This document shows, piece by piece, positions 9,071 through 17,904 of a stretch of DNA of 64,000 nt (the first letter of the stretch is position 1; the number at the start of each line of letters is the position of its first letter). The position numbers and the translations under genes are program-made. The notes below the pieces were generated by a model. That model was given only the letters and a program-made list of their open reading frames with translations. It was not told where the DNA came from and ran no database searches. Origin of the DNA: Dyadobacter sp. CY312 (lineage in GTDB: Bacteria > Bacteroidota > Bacteroidia > Cytophagales > Spirosomataceae); contig NZ_JAJUXG010000006.1 of assembly GCF_021390535.1 (NCBI RefSeq), positions 1-64,000 on the forward strand. Reading direction: 5' to 3'.

Positions 9071-9277
9071 CGGGGAAAGATGGAGATAGTGAAAAGGTAA
9101 TTGTTGGAATAGTTATAAAATCAAACACTTAGCCGGAAATGCAACATTATTCTTGTAAATTTGGTAATGCGATGAACTTCAAAATAAAGTCAGTTAAAGG
9201 CTCAGCTTGTCGCAACGAATTTGAATTAATGGTTTTTCTTTTGGGTTTATCCCTTAGGCTATTAAACGATACAGGAT

Positions 9278-9502
9278 ATGTACACGGCAGTTAAAGGAAC
9301 ATTTGAGAATGGACAGGTTACTTTGGAAGAACCCGCTCCAACACTGGAAAAGACCAAAGTTGTGGTGATGTTTTTGCCAGATAGCGAGGTTGATAAGTCA
9401 GACCGAAAGCCGGGTGTTAGAATAGGCAGCCTTGCCAACAAGGGATATGGTATTCCGGATGACTTTAATGAGCCATTGGACGATCTTAAAGACTATATGT
9501 AA
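9278..9502 (+). CDS. VapB-like antitoxin (DUF2281-like)
   Basis: A 74-residue protein directly before a PIN-domain toxin gene (23-nt gap). The N-terminus YTAVKGTFENGQVTLEEPAP has the short beta-strand pattern of small AbrB/DUF2281-type antitoxins. The C-terminal GIPDDFNEPLDDLKDYM is the acidic toxin-binding tail commonly seen in antitoxins paired with VapC. It should neutralise the downstream RNase and probably repress its own promoter. Family assignment rests on this tail and on gene order. Confidence 0.75.
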   Translation: MYTAVKGTFENGQVTLEEPAPTLEKTKVVVMFLPDSEVDKSDRKPGVRIGSLANKGYGIPDDFNEPLDDLKDYM

Positions 9503-9525
9503 GTTTTAAAGCAATTAGAAATTTT

Positions 9526-9924
9526 ATGAAGTATTTAGTTGATACGCAAATTTTGATTTGGGCCATTACCGATCCTAAAAAATTAGCTGAGAATACTTTA
9601 TCCATACTACGGAATAACAGAATACTGGTTCCTCAAATTTCATTGTTCGAAATTTCTATTAAACAAAAGATTAATAAGCTGCCTGAGCTCAATATCCCGA
9701 TCAATGATCTTATTGAAAGAATGAGGGCTGATAATTTTGAGATTCTGCCTCTTAGTAATGACCATATCACCAAATACGGTGAAGTGCCCATGTTTCCCGA
9801 TCACAGAGATCCTTTTGATCGGCTAATAATAGCTACTGCTCTTCACGAGAATATTACACTCATTTCTGCTGACGAAAAATTCAGGTCTTATAAAGAAATT
9901 ATTAACCTTATTGAAAATAATTAA
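9526..9924 (+). CDS. VapC-like PIN-domain toxin RNase
   Basis: A 132-residue PIN-domain protein. The acidic catalytic residues are Asp6 (YLVDTQILIW), Glu42 (SLFEISIKQ), Asp98 (RDPFDRLIIATA) and Asp116 (LISADEKF), the arrangement of Mg-dependent VapC ribonucleases. It forms a toxin-antitoxin pair with the preceding gene. The stop codon lies only 10 nt before the preferred start of the siroheme synthase gene, and overlaps the alternative start, so the toxin and a siroheme enzyme are probably on one transcript. The RNA target cannot be read from sequence. Confidence 0.88.
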   Translation: MKYLVDTQILIWAITDPKKLAENTLSILRNNRILVPQISLFEISIKQKINKLPELNIPINDLIERMRADNFEILPLSNDHITKYGEVPMFPDHRDPFDRLIIATALHENITLISADEKFRSYKEIINLIENN

Positions 9925-9934
9925 CTACTCAAAT

Positions 9935-10513
9935 TTGAACAATCTATTCCCCATATTCCTGAAACTCGAAAACCTCCATACGCTTATCGTTGGCGGAGGC
10001 TATGTTGGTTTAGAGAAAATTACCGCTGTTTTGAATAACTCTCCCGAAGCAAAAGTAACCTTGGTTGCTCCTGAAATCGGAACAGAGATCAGGGAAATGG
10101 CTCAGGCAAATCCCAGAATTAACCTTATTACAAGAAAATTTGAAGATGCCGATCTTACAGAAAAGGATCTGGTGATTGTTGCTACTAATGATAAGGAAGA
10201 AAATAGGAGAATTAAAGAGCTGGCTGCAACGAGGCATTTACTTTGTAACGTGGCCGATACGCCTGCTTTGTGTGATTTTTACCTCTCTTCTGTGGTACAA
10301 AAAGGAAATTTGAAAGTGGCAATTTCTACAAACGGAATGTCGCCAACCATGGCAAAACGGCTGAAAGAAGTTTTAAACGAAGCTCTGCCCGAAAATCTGG
10401 AAACCGCAATGGAACAGCTCAAGGCGGTGCGAGATATGCTAAAAGGAGATTTTGCTTACAAGGTGGATGAGTTGAACAGGATTACGTCGGTGTTGGTTGA
10501 TAAAAAAAGCTGA
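9935..10513 (+). CDS. Precorrin-2 dehydrogenase / sirohydrochlorin ferrochelatase
   Basis: The N-terminal CysG/Met8p-like half of siroheme synthase: NAD-dependent oxidation of precorrin-2 and iron insertion to give siroheme, the cofactor of NirB. The Rossmann motif is TLIVGGGYVGLEKI near the N-terminus; VTLVAPE, LVIVATNDKEENRRI and LLCNVADTPALCDFYLSS follow, the last carrying the family's conserved Asp. The C-terminal helix FAYKVDELNRI is also typical. No ATG is available. I prefer the TTG at 9935 (192 residues, M-N-N-L-F-P) over a TTG at 9911 that would overlap the toxin gene by 14 nt. The methyltransferase half is a separate gene (cobA, 19585-20343). Confidence 0.88.
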   Translation: MNNLFPIFLKLENLHTLIVGGGYVGLEKITAVLNNSPEAKVTLVAPEIGTEIREMAQANPRINLITRKFEDADLTEKDLVIVATNDKEENRRIKELAATRHLLCNVADTPALCDFYLSSVVQKGNLKVAISTNGMSPTMAKRLKEVLNEALPENLETAMEQLKAVRDMLKGDFAYKVDELNRITSVLVDKKS

Positions 10514-10602
10514 ACCGCAATGGACGCAAAGTTCACGCAATGGACGAAAATTACTTAATAATTCTTGCGCTCATTGCGAAAACCATAGCGCCTATTGCGG
10601 TC
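10508..10602. repeat. Interspersed inverted repeat (CGCAA/TTGCG family)
   Basis: A roughly 90-bp imperfect palindrome. Its ends are ACCGCAATGGACGC (from 10514) and GCGCCTATTGCGGT (to about 10601), with further CGCAATGG and CATTGCG arms inside. It starts at the siroheme gene stop and ends 10 nt before the convergent nitrate-reductase-associated gene, so it may also act as a bidirectional terminator. Confidence 0.65.
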
Positions 10603-10610
10603 AAATAACC

Positions 10611-11081
10611 TTAAACCACCCCAAATTCCCTCAAAGCCACCGGGAAATTGCGCCCCTCATGTCCGGATCTGCTCAATTTTACCAATGCAAATCGTTGTAA
10701 TGTATCCAGATTAATCCAGTTTCGGATGCTGATTTTCGGGCATTTCCATTCTTCTCCTTTCAAAATCACCTCCTCAGGAACCTCAAATATATTGTTCCAG
10801 GAATCATTCACCTGCCCAAGAATGCTGGCTTCGTGTCCGGTATAGGTGTAAACGAGGCTTTGTACAAAACTTCTGTAATTCTCAATTTCCGTAGCAGTGT
10901 AGCACCGCATACAAGCCAGCATTTCTTTGTGTTTTACATTGAATTTGGCCCATTCAGGTAGTTTAAGTTTAATTCCACAAGTATCCAGCTTGTACCTGAC
11001 AATCATTGGAACGCACCGCAGGCTATCTACAAAATCACTCTCAAATTCGAAAAAACGGGTATTGACAGATAATGTTCTCAT
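10611..11081 (-). CDS. Nitrate reductase associated protein
   Basis: A 156-residue soluble protein matching the nitrate-reductase-associated family (Nitr_red_assoc), found next to assimilatory nitrate reductases in cyanobacteria and Bacteroidota. Recognisable stretches are FFEFESDFVDSLRCVPM, VRYKLDTCGIKLKLPEW and the C-terminal WINLDTLQRFALVKLSR. The biochemical role is not established. It is the last gene of the minus-strand nitrate operon, 17 nt downstream of the rubredoxin fusion gene. The family is identified from sequence pattern and context together. Confidence 0.85.
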   Translation of the reverse strand: MRTLSVNTRFFEFESDFVDSLRCVPMIVRYKLDTCGIKLKLPEWAKFNVKHKEMLACMRCYTATEIENYRSFVQSLVYTYTGHEASILGQVNDSWNNIFEVPEEVILKGEEWKCPKISIRNWINLDTLQRFALVKLSRSGHEGRNFPVALREFGVV

Positions 11082-11098
11082 AAAATTTGGGCTCTATT

Positions 11099-12559
11099 TT
11101 AAAACACAATTTCTTCCATGGTTGTAATTTCTATCATGTCGTTCTTGGCGGTTCCGCAGGTGGCACAGCAATAATCGGCAGGTAAATCTTCGAATGAAGT
11201 TCCAGCCTTAATATCCTGCATCAGGTCACCATAGTTTTCGTCGTAAACAGTGAGGCAATCGGGGCACTGGTGAATAACCGGAGTGGACGAAATAGGCTTT
11301 GGTTCTTCTATTTCTGTCCCTGAATCTGCCGAACTTGCGACGGTGCGGCGATTATTAAATTTCCTGCACAAACGCTCAACCTGTCCGGCCAAATGAATTT
11401 TGAACAATCCTTTTTCGAACAAAATGTGCTTGCGGCTGTTCGGGTTGAAGTTTTCGGTGTAATACAAGTCGTACACACTGAATAGTGCCAATTGTCCGAT
11501 GCTCAATAACGGACGACGACGAATCAAAATGGAGCCGAATACTTCTGATTTCGGTCTGGTTTGAATACCAAAGCAAAGTCCGAATGTCCGGGTGTCATTT
11601 TTCTCAATATATCTTACCAGTTCTTTTTTTAGAGCCGTTCCTTCTTCGGTCTGGTCTTCTGTTTGCCATGCAAGCTCATTCGCAGCATGACGAACATTAA
11701 TGTTGTGCTTACCTAAAATATTACTCCATTCACTTCGGAATTGATCTTCAATTCCTTTGATAATGAGTGACTTCCAAGGTGTAAGGCAAATTTCTCCAAT
11801 TCTGCTTTTCAGGCAAAGTGCGCATAGATCCAGTAAAAATTCAATAGAAAACTGCTCATCACGGCGGTAGAGACCCAGCCACGTTCTGGATTCGTATCGG
11901 TTAAATCCTTCGTAATAAGGTAGTGAAAATGAAGGCAATTCAAGTTCTTCTGTTGCGGGTTCGGATATGTAGGTGATGTTGCTTGTAACGGCTTCGTAAA
12001 GTGATTCTTCATCGTGGTCATCACCCGACAACATGCAGGCTTCCATTGCCTTCGCTACTCTTCCAATCTCATTGGTATAGATCAGATCTTTCCATTTAAA
12101 AACAGAATTTCCTTGTTTTGGACGAATGTATAAATACCAAAAATGAGGGTCTTTTGAAGAAACAAAATTGAGATTCCCTGTAAAAAATGGCGTGAAACTT
12201 TGATTGGAATCGGAAATATTGATTTTGAGTAATGGCTTAAAATCGAAGCTGTCCAATACAGTGTGATACTCATTTGCGCCCAGCCATTGTCCCGTACGAA
12301 ACACTTCTTCGCCGCAATAAGAGCTGATGATATTTGGAAATTTTTCTGTGTTAACCTCATAACTTACATCAAGGTTTTTCAGATCTTTTTCCAAAGAACG
12401 CATCACTTCATAATGTGCCGTGAAAAGCAACTGTTGCCTCGATCCCAGCCTCACGTCCCGTATCTGCGCTTTCCAGGCTACTGATAAGATATCTTTCAGC
12501 AGTCCGGGAGAGGCGATTCCGCCGGCTAGATTTACTTTTATGTTATAGTAGTCGCGCAT
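11099..12559 (-). CDS. Rubredoxin fused to a sulfite/nitrite-reductase-like domain
   Basis: A 486-residue protein in two parts. Residues 1 to about 400 resemble duplicated ferredoxin-like half-domains of siroheme sulfite/nitrite reductases (VNLAGGIASPGLLKDIL; IGEICLTPWKSLIIKGI), but the C-x5-C and C-x3-C ligands for siroheme and [4Fe-4S] are absent. The last about 60 residues are a rubredoxin: CPDC, the YGD loop, FEDLPADYCC and CATC, giving a CxxC pair at each end for one iron. It probably carries electrons in nitrate or nitrite reduction, since it lies between the nitrate reductase and the nitrate-reductase-associated gene. Partner and direction of electron flow are unknown. Confidence 0.82.
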   Translation of the reverse strand: MRDYYNIKVNLAGGIASPGLLKDILSVAWKAQIRDVRLGSRQQLLFTAHYEVMRSLEKDLKNLDVSYEVNTEKFPNIISSYCGEEVFRTGQWLGANEYHTVLDSFDFKPLLKINISDSNQSFTPFFTGNLNFVSSKDPHFWYLYIRPKQGNSVFKWKDLIYTNEIGRVAKAMEACMLSGDDHDEESLYEAVTSNITYISEPATEELELPSFSLPYYEGFNRYESRTWLGLYRRDEQFSIEFLLDLCALCLKSRIGEICLTPWKSLIIKGIEDQFRSEWSNILGKHNINVRHAANELAWQTEDQTEEGTALKKELVRYIEKNDTRTFGLCFGIQTRPKSEVFGSILIRRRPLLSIGQLALFSVYDLYYTENFNPNSRKHILFEKGLFKIHLAGQVERLCRKFNNRRTVASSADSGTEIEEPKPISSTPVIHQCPDCLTVYDENYGDLMQDIKAGTSFEDLPADYCCATCGTAKNDMIEITTMEEIVF

Positions 12560-12573
12560 GGTTTCTTTTCATT

Positions 12574-12622
12574 AAACGTAGGGCGATGCCCTACTTTGAG
12601 AGATGGAGCCCTTTCAGGCCAA
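12574..12622. repeat. Interspersed palindromic repeat, GGGCGATGCCC family (copy 1)
   Basis: TAGGGCGATGCCCTA (12579-12593) is a perfect palindrome, followed by a spacer and CCCTTTCAGGCC. The same arrangement recurs inverted at 23270-23319. It fills the short gap between the nitrate reductase stop and the rubredoxin fusion start. Confidence 0.65.
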
Positions 12623-12625
12623 CGG

Positions 12626-15600
12626 CTAGACCAGGATTTCTTCATTCATTTTTTCTAAAATTGACCTTACTTCGGGGCGGCATGAGCCGCAGCCAGTGCC
12701 GGCGCCTGTTTTTTGACAAAGTTTCTGAAAGTCGTTGCAACCTTCCTGTATCGCTTTTTCCAGATTTCCTTTTCCGACATTGTTGCAAGAACAAACCAGT
12801 TTTCCGACCATCGGATCCGCTTTCTGGCTCGCCCGGAGCAATTGCAGACGTTTCTCCGAAAGTTCGATACCATTGGCGATGAGGTCTTTAAATTCCAGGA
12901 ACTCATTTTTGTCCCCGATCAACGTGGCGCCAACGAGCTTGTCGCGATGCACAATGCATTTTTTGTAATATCTTTTCGATTTATCAATGAAGACGATTTC
13001 TTCATAGGTGCTATCGTTAGCCGGAACTTCAGTCATACCAATGCTGCATAGGTGCAATCCTTCCATTTTCAGGATATTCATGGAAGTGCTTCCTTTATAT
13101 GGCTGAGAAATATCGCCTGAAATATATTTTGCGGCTACTTCGGCTTGTTGTTCGGCAGCCAGCGTGATCCCCCACATCTGTCCACGCCATTCGGCAATTT
13201 CTCCTGCTGTAAAAATATCAGCATCAGATGTTTGCATGTAATCGTTTACCACAATTCCTCTCTTGCAATCCAGTCCGGTACCCGTTGCAAGTTCAATAGT
13301 AGGTACCGTTCCAATGGCCATTACCACCACCTGACAATCAATTTTTCGTCCGGATTTGAGATGAATACCCTGCACTTTATCTGTGCCGGTGAAGGTTGAA
13401 ACTTCATCGTTGAAGAATATCTCAACACCGCGATCCTGCAAATCCTGATACAACAATTCACTTGCCAATGGATCAAGCTGACGTTCCATCAAGCGCCCGC
13501 TGCGCTGAATGACAGTTACTTTGACGTTCATTTCACGGAACGAAGCAGCCAGTTCCAGACCCAGAATTCCGCCTCCCACAATCACGGCATGTGGTTCAGG
13601 TTGTTTCAGAAATGGCAACAAAGAATCCGCATCCAATCGGGAACGCATGTTGAAAATTCCCGGCAGATTCGGAACGCCTTTTGGCATAAAAGCTCTGCTT
13701 CCCATACCCAGAATCAGCTTGTCGTAACTGTGCTCATTGCCATTACTATCGGTTACAGTTTTGTTTTTCCGGTCAATGTGGGCAATGCCAATTCCTTTGT
13801 GAACGATGATGTTGTTTTCGGCAAACTGATCTTCTCTGAGTTTTACCAGTTGCTCCCAGGATTGTGCCCCGCTGATGTAGTCGGGGAGAAGTACCCGATT
13901 GTAAAATGGATATATTTCTTTTGAGAAAACATGAATTTCGTCTTCCTGATTTAGAGAGCGATAGGTGTTGATGAATCCCAAACCGGCAGATCCAGCACCA
14001 ATTACAATGATCTTTTCAAATGGTTTTTTGTATGCCAAAACCTGTACGGCTGAAAACTTAAAATCGGGTTCTTTCGAACGAGGATCTACCAACGAGCTGG
14101 TCAAATTATTAGCTCTTCCCAAAGAGCTGCCAAGGATTTTACCCCAATGCATGGGCAGGAAACATAGCCCGGCTTTTACATCTTCCGTAATCTGCACCTT
14201 TACCCGAACTTCTCCTCTACGACCTTTTACAACAGCTAGCTGTCCTTCCTGAATATTTCTTTCTTTTGCATCATGAGGATGGATTTGCAAAAAAGGCTGT
14301 GGCGTATGCTGGTTCAATTTTGCCACCCTGCCCGTTTTTGTCATCGTATGCCATTGGTCACGTATCCGTCCTGTGGTGAGTACTAATGGAAAATCGTTGT
14401 CTGTTGGCTCTGAGGTGTTTTCGTCGTTTACTGCAAAAATCTGGGCTCTTTTGTTGGGGGTGTAGAATTGGTGGTCGGTGAATAATCTTTTTGTTCCGAT
14501 TTCCGGGTTAATTATTCGTTCCGGTGTTCCCACGGCGTTGCCATGGGCTGAGGGATGGAAGTCTTTCAGGCTAGTGTGTTCTTTCTCCATTCTCCTCATT
14601 CCGTTCTCCTTTGCAAACGGCCATTGGATGCTTCGTTCCCTTTTTAGCAGGTCATAATTTACACCGGTTACATCGATAGTTGTGCCGGCGGTGATTTGGG
14701 TATATTCGTCATAAACCTCCGATGTATTTTTGTAATTAAATGACTCACTAAAACCCATTTTTGCTGCAAAACGCCAGATGATTTCTGAGTCAGGCAATGC
14801 TTCACCAGGTGCATCTATTGCTTTTGGTAAATGCGTGATTCGTCTTTCGGCGTTGGTCATGGTACCTTCTTTTTCGAGCCAGGCTGCCGCCGGGAGCACC
14901 ACATCGGCATAGGCAACAGTATCGGCACGGTTAGATACATCCTGAACTACGACATACTTGGCATTTTTAAGCGCTTTTTCAGCAGTGTGTACGTCGGGCA
15001 TACTCACCAGCGGATTGGTATTAATAATCCAGATCGCTTTAAGTCTGTCGTCGGCCAAAGCTTCGAACATTTCCGTCGCAGTTAGCCCCGGTTTGTTGGC
15101 GATTTTTACGGGAGTGTTCCAAAATGTTTCCATTTCTTCCCGGTGAGCTGCATTGGTGACATCGCGGTGCGCCGGAAGTATATTGGCCAGTCCGCCTGTT
15201 TCCCTACCGCCCATTGCATTGGGTTGTCCGGTTAAAGAAAAAGGACCGTTTCCAGGAATTCCTATTTTACCGGTAATGAGGTGGAGGTTAATCAGGGAAA
15301 GGTTTTTGTTGACACCGATCACCGACTGATTCAGTCCCATTGTCCAGAGAGATAAAAATCCCTTCGACCGACCGATCCAATTTGCAGCCACATGAATATC
15401 ATCCGAATTAACACCACAAATTTCGGCAGCTTCCTCAATGGTGCGCTGAAAAACCTTTTCCCGAAACGCATCAAAACCATCCGTATGATTTACAATGAAA
15501 TCTTCATTGATGTGATTATTTTCAATCAGAATGCGCCCAATTGCGTTGTTCAGTACAATGTCTGTGCCTGGGTTGATACCCAAATGCAGATCTGACGAAC

Positions 15601-16237
15601 GGGCTGTATCGGTTTTGCGTGGATCAACACAAATGATTTTTACCTTCGGATTGGCAGCTTTATGCGCTTCAATACGTCTCCAAAGAATAGGATGGCACCA
15701 TGCCGGATTGGCGCCTGCAACGAAAAAAACATCTGCTTCTTCGATGTCGTCGTAGCAAACCGGTACGCTGTCTTCTCCCAATGAAAGTTTGTAACCAACC
15801 ACAGCGGAGCTCATGCAAAGGCGGGAATTGGTATCAATATTGTTTGAGCCAATGAAACCTTTGATAAGTTTGTTAATCAGGTAATATTCTTCCGTGAGGC
15901 ATTGTCCTGAGACGTAAAATGCTACGGAATCAGGACCGAATTTTTTGATAAAAGTTTTAAATACCGCCGCTGTTCTTTCCAAAGCATCATCCCAGCTCAC
16001 TCTCTGCAAAGGCATGGATCGATTCATGCGCATCTGCGGATAAAGCAGCCTGTCCGACTGATCCATGACCGTGTAATGCAGATTCATGCCTTTGGAGCAA
16101 AGCATTCCCTTGCTCGAAGGGTGATCTTTATCGCCCTCCAAAGCCAGCTGGCCGTTATTTCCCTTATGAATAACTACACCACAACCCACGCCGCAATAGC
16201 AACAGGTTGACTTAAAGGAGTTTGATGTAGGTGTCAT
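12626..16237 (-). CDS. Assimilatory nitrate reductase fused to FAD/BFD reductase
   Basis: A 1203-residue soluble enzyme. Residues 12-47 bind [4Fe-4S] (C12, C15, C19, C47). The Mo-bis-MGD catalytic domain follows, with the likely molybdenum ligand C141 in SRLCMSSAV. The molydopterin-binding domain (about 600-720) contains TGRIRDQWHTMTKTGR. A NirB-like FAD/NAD(P)H oxidoreductase follows (VIGAGSAGLGF near 750; VIVGGGILGLELA). The last about 55 residues are a BFD-type [2Fe-2S] domain (CSCNNVGKGN, GTGCGSC). It reduces nitrate to nitrite in the cytoplasm. In Klebsiella the NasA catalytic and NasC reductase parts are separate; here they are one chain, so electrons could pass from NAD(P)H to Mo internally. 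It heads the minus-strand reductase genes. Confidence 0.92.
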   Translation of the reverse strand: MTPTSNSFKSTCCYCGVGCGVVIHKGNNGQLALEGDKDHPSSKGMLCSKGMNLHYTVMDQSDRLLYPQMRMNRSMPLQRVSWDDALERTAAVFKTFIKKFGPDSVAFYVSGQCLTEEYYLINKLIKGFIGSNNIDTNSRLCMSSAVVGYKLSLGEDSVPVCYDDIEEADVFFVAGANPAWCHPILWRRIEAHKAANPKVKIICVDPRKTDTARSSDLHLGINPGTDIVLNNAIGRILIENNHINEDFIVNHTDGFDAFREKVFQRTIEEAAEICGVNSDDIHVAANWIGRSKGFLSLWTMGLNQSVIGVNKNLSLINLHLITGKIGIPGNGPFSLTGQPNAMGGRETGGLANILPAHRDVTNAAHREEMETFWNTPVKIANKPGLTATEMFEALADDRLKAIWIINTNPLVSMPDVHTAEKALKNAKYVVVQDVSNRADTVAYADVVLPAAAWLEKEGTMTNAERRITHLPKAIDAPGEALPDSEIIWRFAAKMGFSESFNYKNTSEVYDEYTQITAGTTIDVTGVNYDLLKRERSIQWPFAKENGMRRMEKEHTSLKDFHPSAHGNAVGTPERIINPEIGTKRLFTDHQFYTPNKRAQIFAVNDENTSEPTDNDFPLVLTTGRIRDQWHTMTKTGRVAKLNQHTPQPFLQIHPHDAKERNIQEGQLAVVKGRRGEVRVKVQITEDVKAGLCFLPMHWGKILGSSLGRANNLTSSLVDPRSKEPDFKFSAVQVLAYKKPFEKIIVIGAGSAGLGFINTYRSLNQEDEIHVFSKEIYPFYNRVLLPDYISGAQSWEQLVKLREDQFAENNIIVHKGIGIAHIDRKNKTVTDSNGNEHSYDKLILGMGSRAFMPKGVPNLPGIFNMRSRLDADSLLPFLKQPEPHAVIVGGGILGLELAASFREMNVKVTVIQRSGRLMERQLDPLASELLYQDLQDRGVEIFFNDEVSTFTGTDKVQGIHLKSGRKIDCQVVVMAIGTVPTIELATGTGLDCKRGIVVNDYMQTSDADIFTAGEIAEWRGQMWGITLAAEQQAEVAAKYISGDISQPYKGSTSMNILKMEGLHLCSIGMTEVPANDSTYEEIVFIDKSKRYYKKCIVHRDKLVGATLIGDKNEFLEFKDLIANGIELSEKRLQLLRASQKADPMVGKLVCSCNNVGKGNLEKAIQEGCNDFQKLCQKTGAGTGCGSCRPEVRSILEKMNEEILV

Positions 16238-16269
16238 GGTTTAATTGGTTGATTGAATCCTCAGAACTA

Positions 16270-16465
16270 GTATTTCGGTGCGCTGCACCTTGGGTTTTCT
16301 TAATGCTTATTTCTCTACAAATATTCCGGCTCTCTGAGCCTTAAAAAATTGCTTCAATCAAAGTCATTTTGTTTCGTTTTGTTCGCTTAACAGGTGCAGA
16401 GCACCGAAATATTTGTAGCACTAATGTTAATTTTTGAAAGTATTCAGGTGCAGCGCACCGCAATA
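16270..16465. repeat. Cluster of four GGTGCRSYGCACC palindromic repeats
   Basis: Four related palindromes lie in the gap between narK and the nitrate reductase gene: CGGTGCGCTGCACC (16276-16289), a degenerate copy ACAAATATTCCGGCTCTCTG (from 16318), AGGTGCAGAGCACCG followed by AAATATTTGTAGC (16392-16419), and AGGTGCAGCGCACCG (16446-16460). Copies 1-2 and 3-4 are inverted relative to each other. This is REP/BIME-like architecture with no coding capacity. Confidence 0.7.
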
Positions 16466-16485
16466 ACAGGATAAGAAATACTACA

Positions 16486-17796
16486 TCAAGCCTCTGCCGT
16501 CTCCATCGCTCCAACCCCTGTCAAAACTTCGCTTTTCTTGTCAAAATTGATAAGTGCAACAACCGCAGCAACACATGCAATGGCAACGCCGATGTATACA
16601 AATGCTTGTGAATAGGTGATTGCGCTTGATTTGAAAAGGAATCCTGCCAATACAGCGCCCACATTTCCACCGGCACCCACTATCCCGCTCACTGAGCCAA
16701 TTGCTTTTTGGTTAACAAAAGGAACAATTGCATAGGTAACGCCATTGGCCATTTTCAGGAACATGGCAAATGCCAACATGGTAACCACTGCCATCACAAT
16801 ACTGCCGCTTTGAGCAAATAATGCAATGCCAATCCCTTCAAGTGCAAGCAGTCCGGCAAGAAGTTTTCCTTTGCCGATCATGCCAAATTTGGCTCCTACT
16901 TTATCGGCCACAATACCTCCTACGGCACGGGCAAACAGGTTCATGAATCCAAACGTTCCTGCCAGAATACCTGCCAATGCGAGTGATGTGTTGAAATTTT
17001 CAAAGAAGTAAAGTGCTGCAATGTTGTCAAATGTGATCTCAATTCCGAAGCAGGCTCCGTAGGCAAGGAATAGTGCCCAGGTACGAGGATCTTTGGCGGC
17101 GATGGCTAGTGAACCTTTGTTTTTCACAGTAGCCGGACCGGCAGTTTCCAAATCTTCGAAATTACCAGCCGGCGTATCTTTGGTGTAGCGATAATAAATT
17201 ACTGAGAAAACCAGCAACATTACACCTGGTACGATCATAGCAAGTCTCCATGCCGATTCCGGCAAATAGCCTGCTCCGATAAATCCTGCGAAGATCAACG
17301 GCATGACCATGTTGGTAATACCTCCGCCCAAATTTCCCCATCCGCCAGCTACTGCATTGGCAGTACCAACGATTTTTTTATCAAACATCACCGACGTGTG
17401 GTATTGTGTAATCACAAAAGATGCGCCGATAACACCAATTGCAAGTCGGAACAGAAGAAAGCCTTCATAAGAATGAACCAGACCAACCGTCATTACAGGT
17501 ATGGAGCATATCGCCAAAAGAGCGGAATACGTTTTCCTTGGTCCCCATGTATCGCAAAGTTTGCCGATCGCGATTCGGGCCACAACTGTGGCGGCTACCG
17601 AAGCGATGATGATATTCCCGATCTGACTTTTGGTTAATCCCAAATCCGTTTTGACAATAGTCATCAACGGAGCTAGACCAAACCAGCCAAAAAAGCAAAG
17701 AAAAAATGCCATCCAGGTAAGATGGAAGGTGCGCATTTGAACACCTTTAAAACTGAAAATATTTAACTTTTCGAGTGGTTTATTTGTAGTTTCCAT
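16486..17796 (-). CDS. narK: NarK/NrtP-type nitrate/nitrite MFS transporter
   Basis: A 436-residue major facilitator with about 12 membrane helices. Both nitrate signature motifs are visible: GGWGNLGGGITNMVMP in the fifth-helix region and GAGGNVGAVLAGF in the eleventh. It moves nitrate in, or exchanges nitrate and nitrite, across the cytoplasmic membrane. It sits between the porin gene and the nitrate reductase gene on the same strand, so it is probably part of the same transcript although a repeat-filled 248-bp gap follows it. High confidence for the family; transport direction cannot be told. Confidence 0.92.
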   Translation of the reverse strand: METTNKPLEKLNIFSFKGVQMRTFHLTWMAFFLCFFGWFGLAPLMTIVKTDLGLTKSQIGNIIIASVAATVVARIAIGKLCDTWGPRKTYSALLAICSIPVMTVGLVHSYEGFLLFRLAIGVIGASFVITQYHTSVMFDKKIVGTANAVAGGWGNLGGGITNMVMPLIFAGFIGAGYLPESAWRLAMIVPGVMLLVFSVIYYRYTKDTPAGNFEDLETAGPATVKNKGSLAIAAKDPRTWALFLAYGACFGIEITFDNIAALYFFENFNTSLALAGILAGTFGFMNLFARAVGGIVADKVGAKFGMIGKGKLLAGLLALEGIGIALFAQSGSIVMAVVTMLAFAMFLKMANGVTYAIVPFVNQKAIGSVSGIVGAGGNVGAVLAGFLFKSSAITYSQAFVYIGVAIACVAAVVALINFDKKSEVLTGVGAMETAEA

Positions 17797-17904
17797 GCGT
17801 TTGGTTATTTGAAATTCGTGTTGGTGTTGTCCTGCTTTTCAGCCTGAGCTAATACTTTATTTGTAGGTGTAATAAGCTAATAGCCAATCGCTAAAAGCTC
17901 AAAG

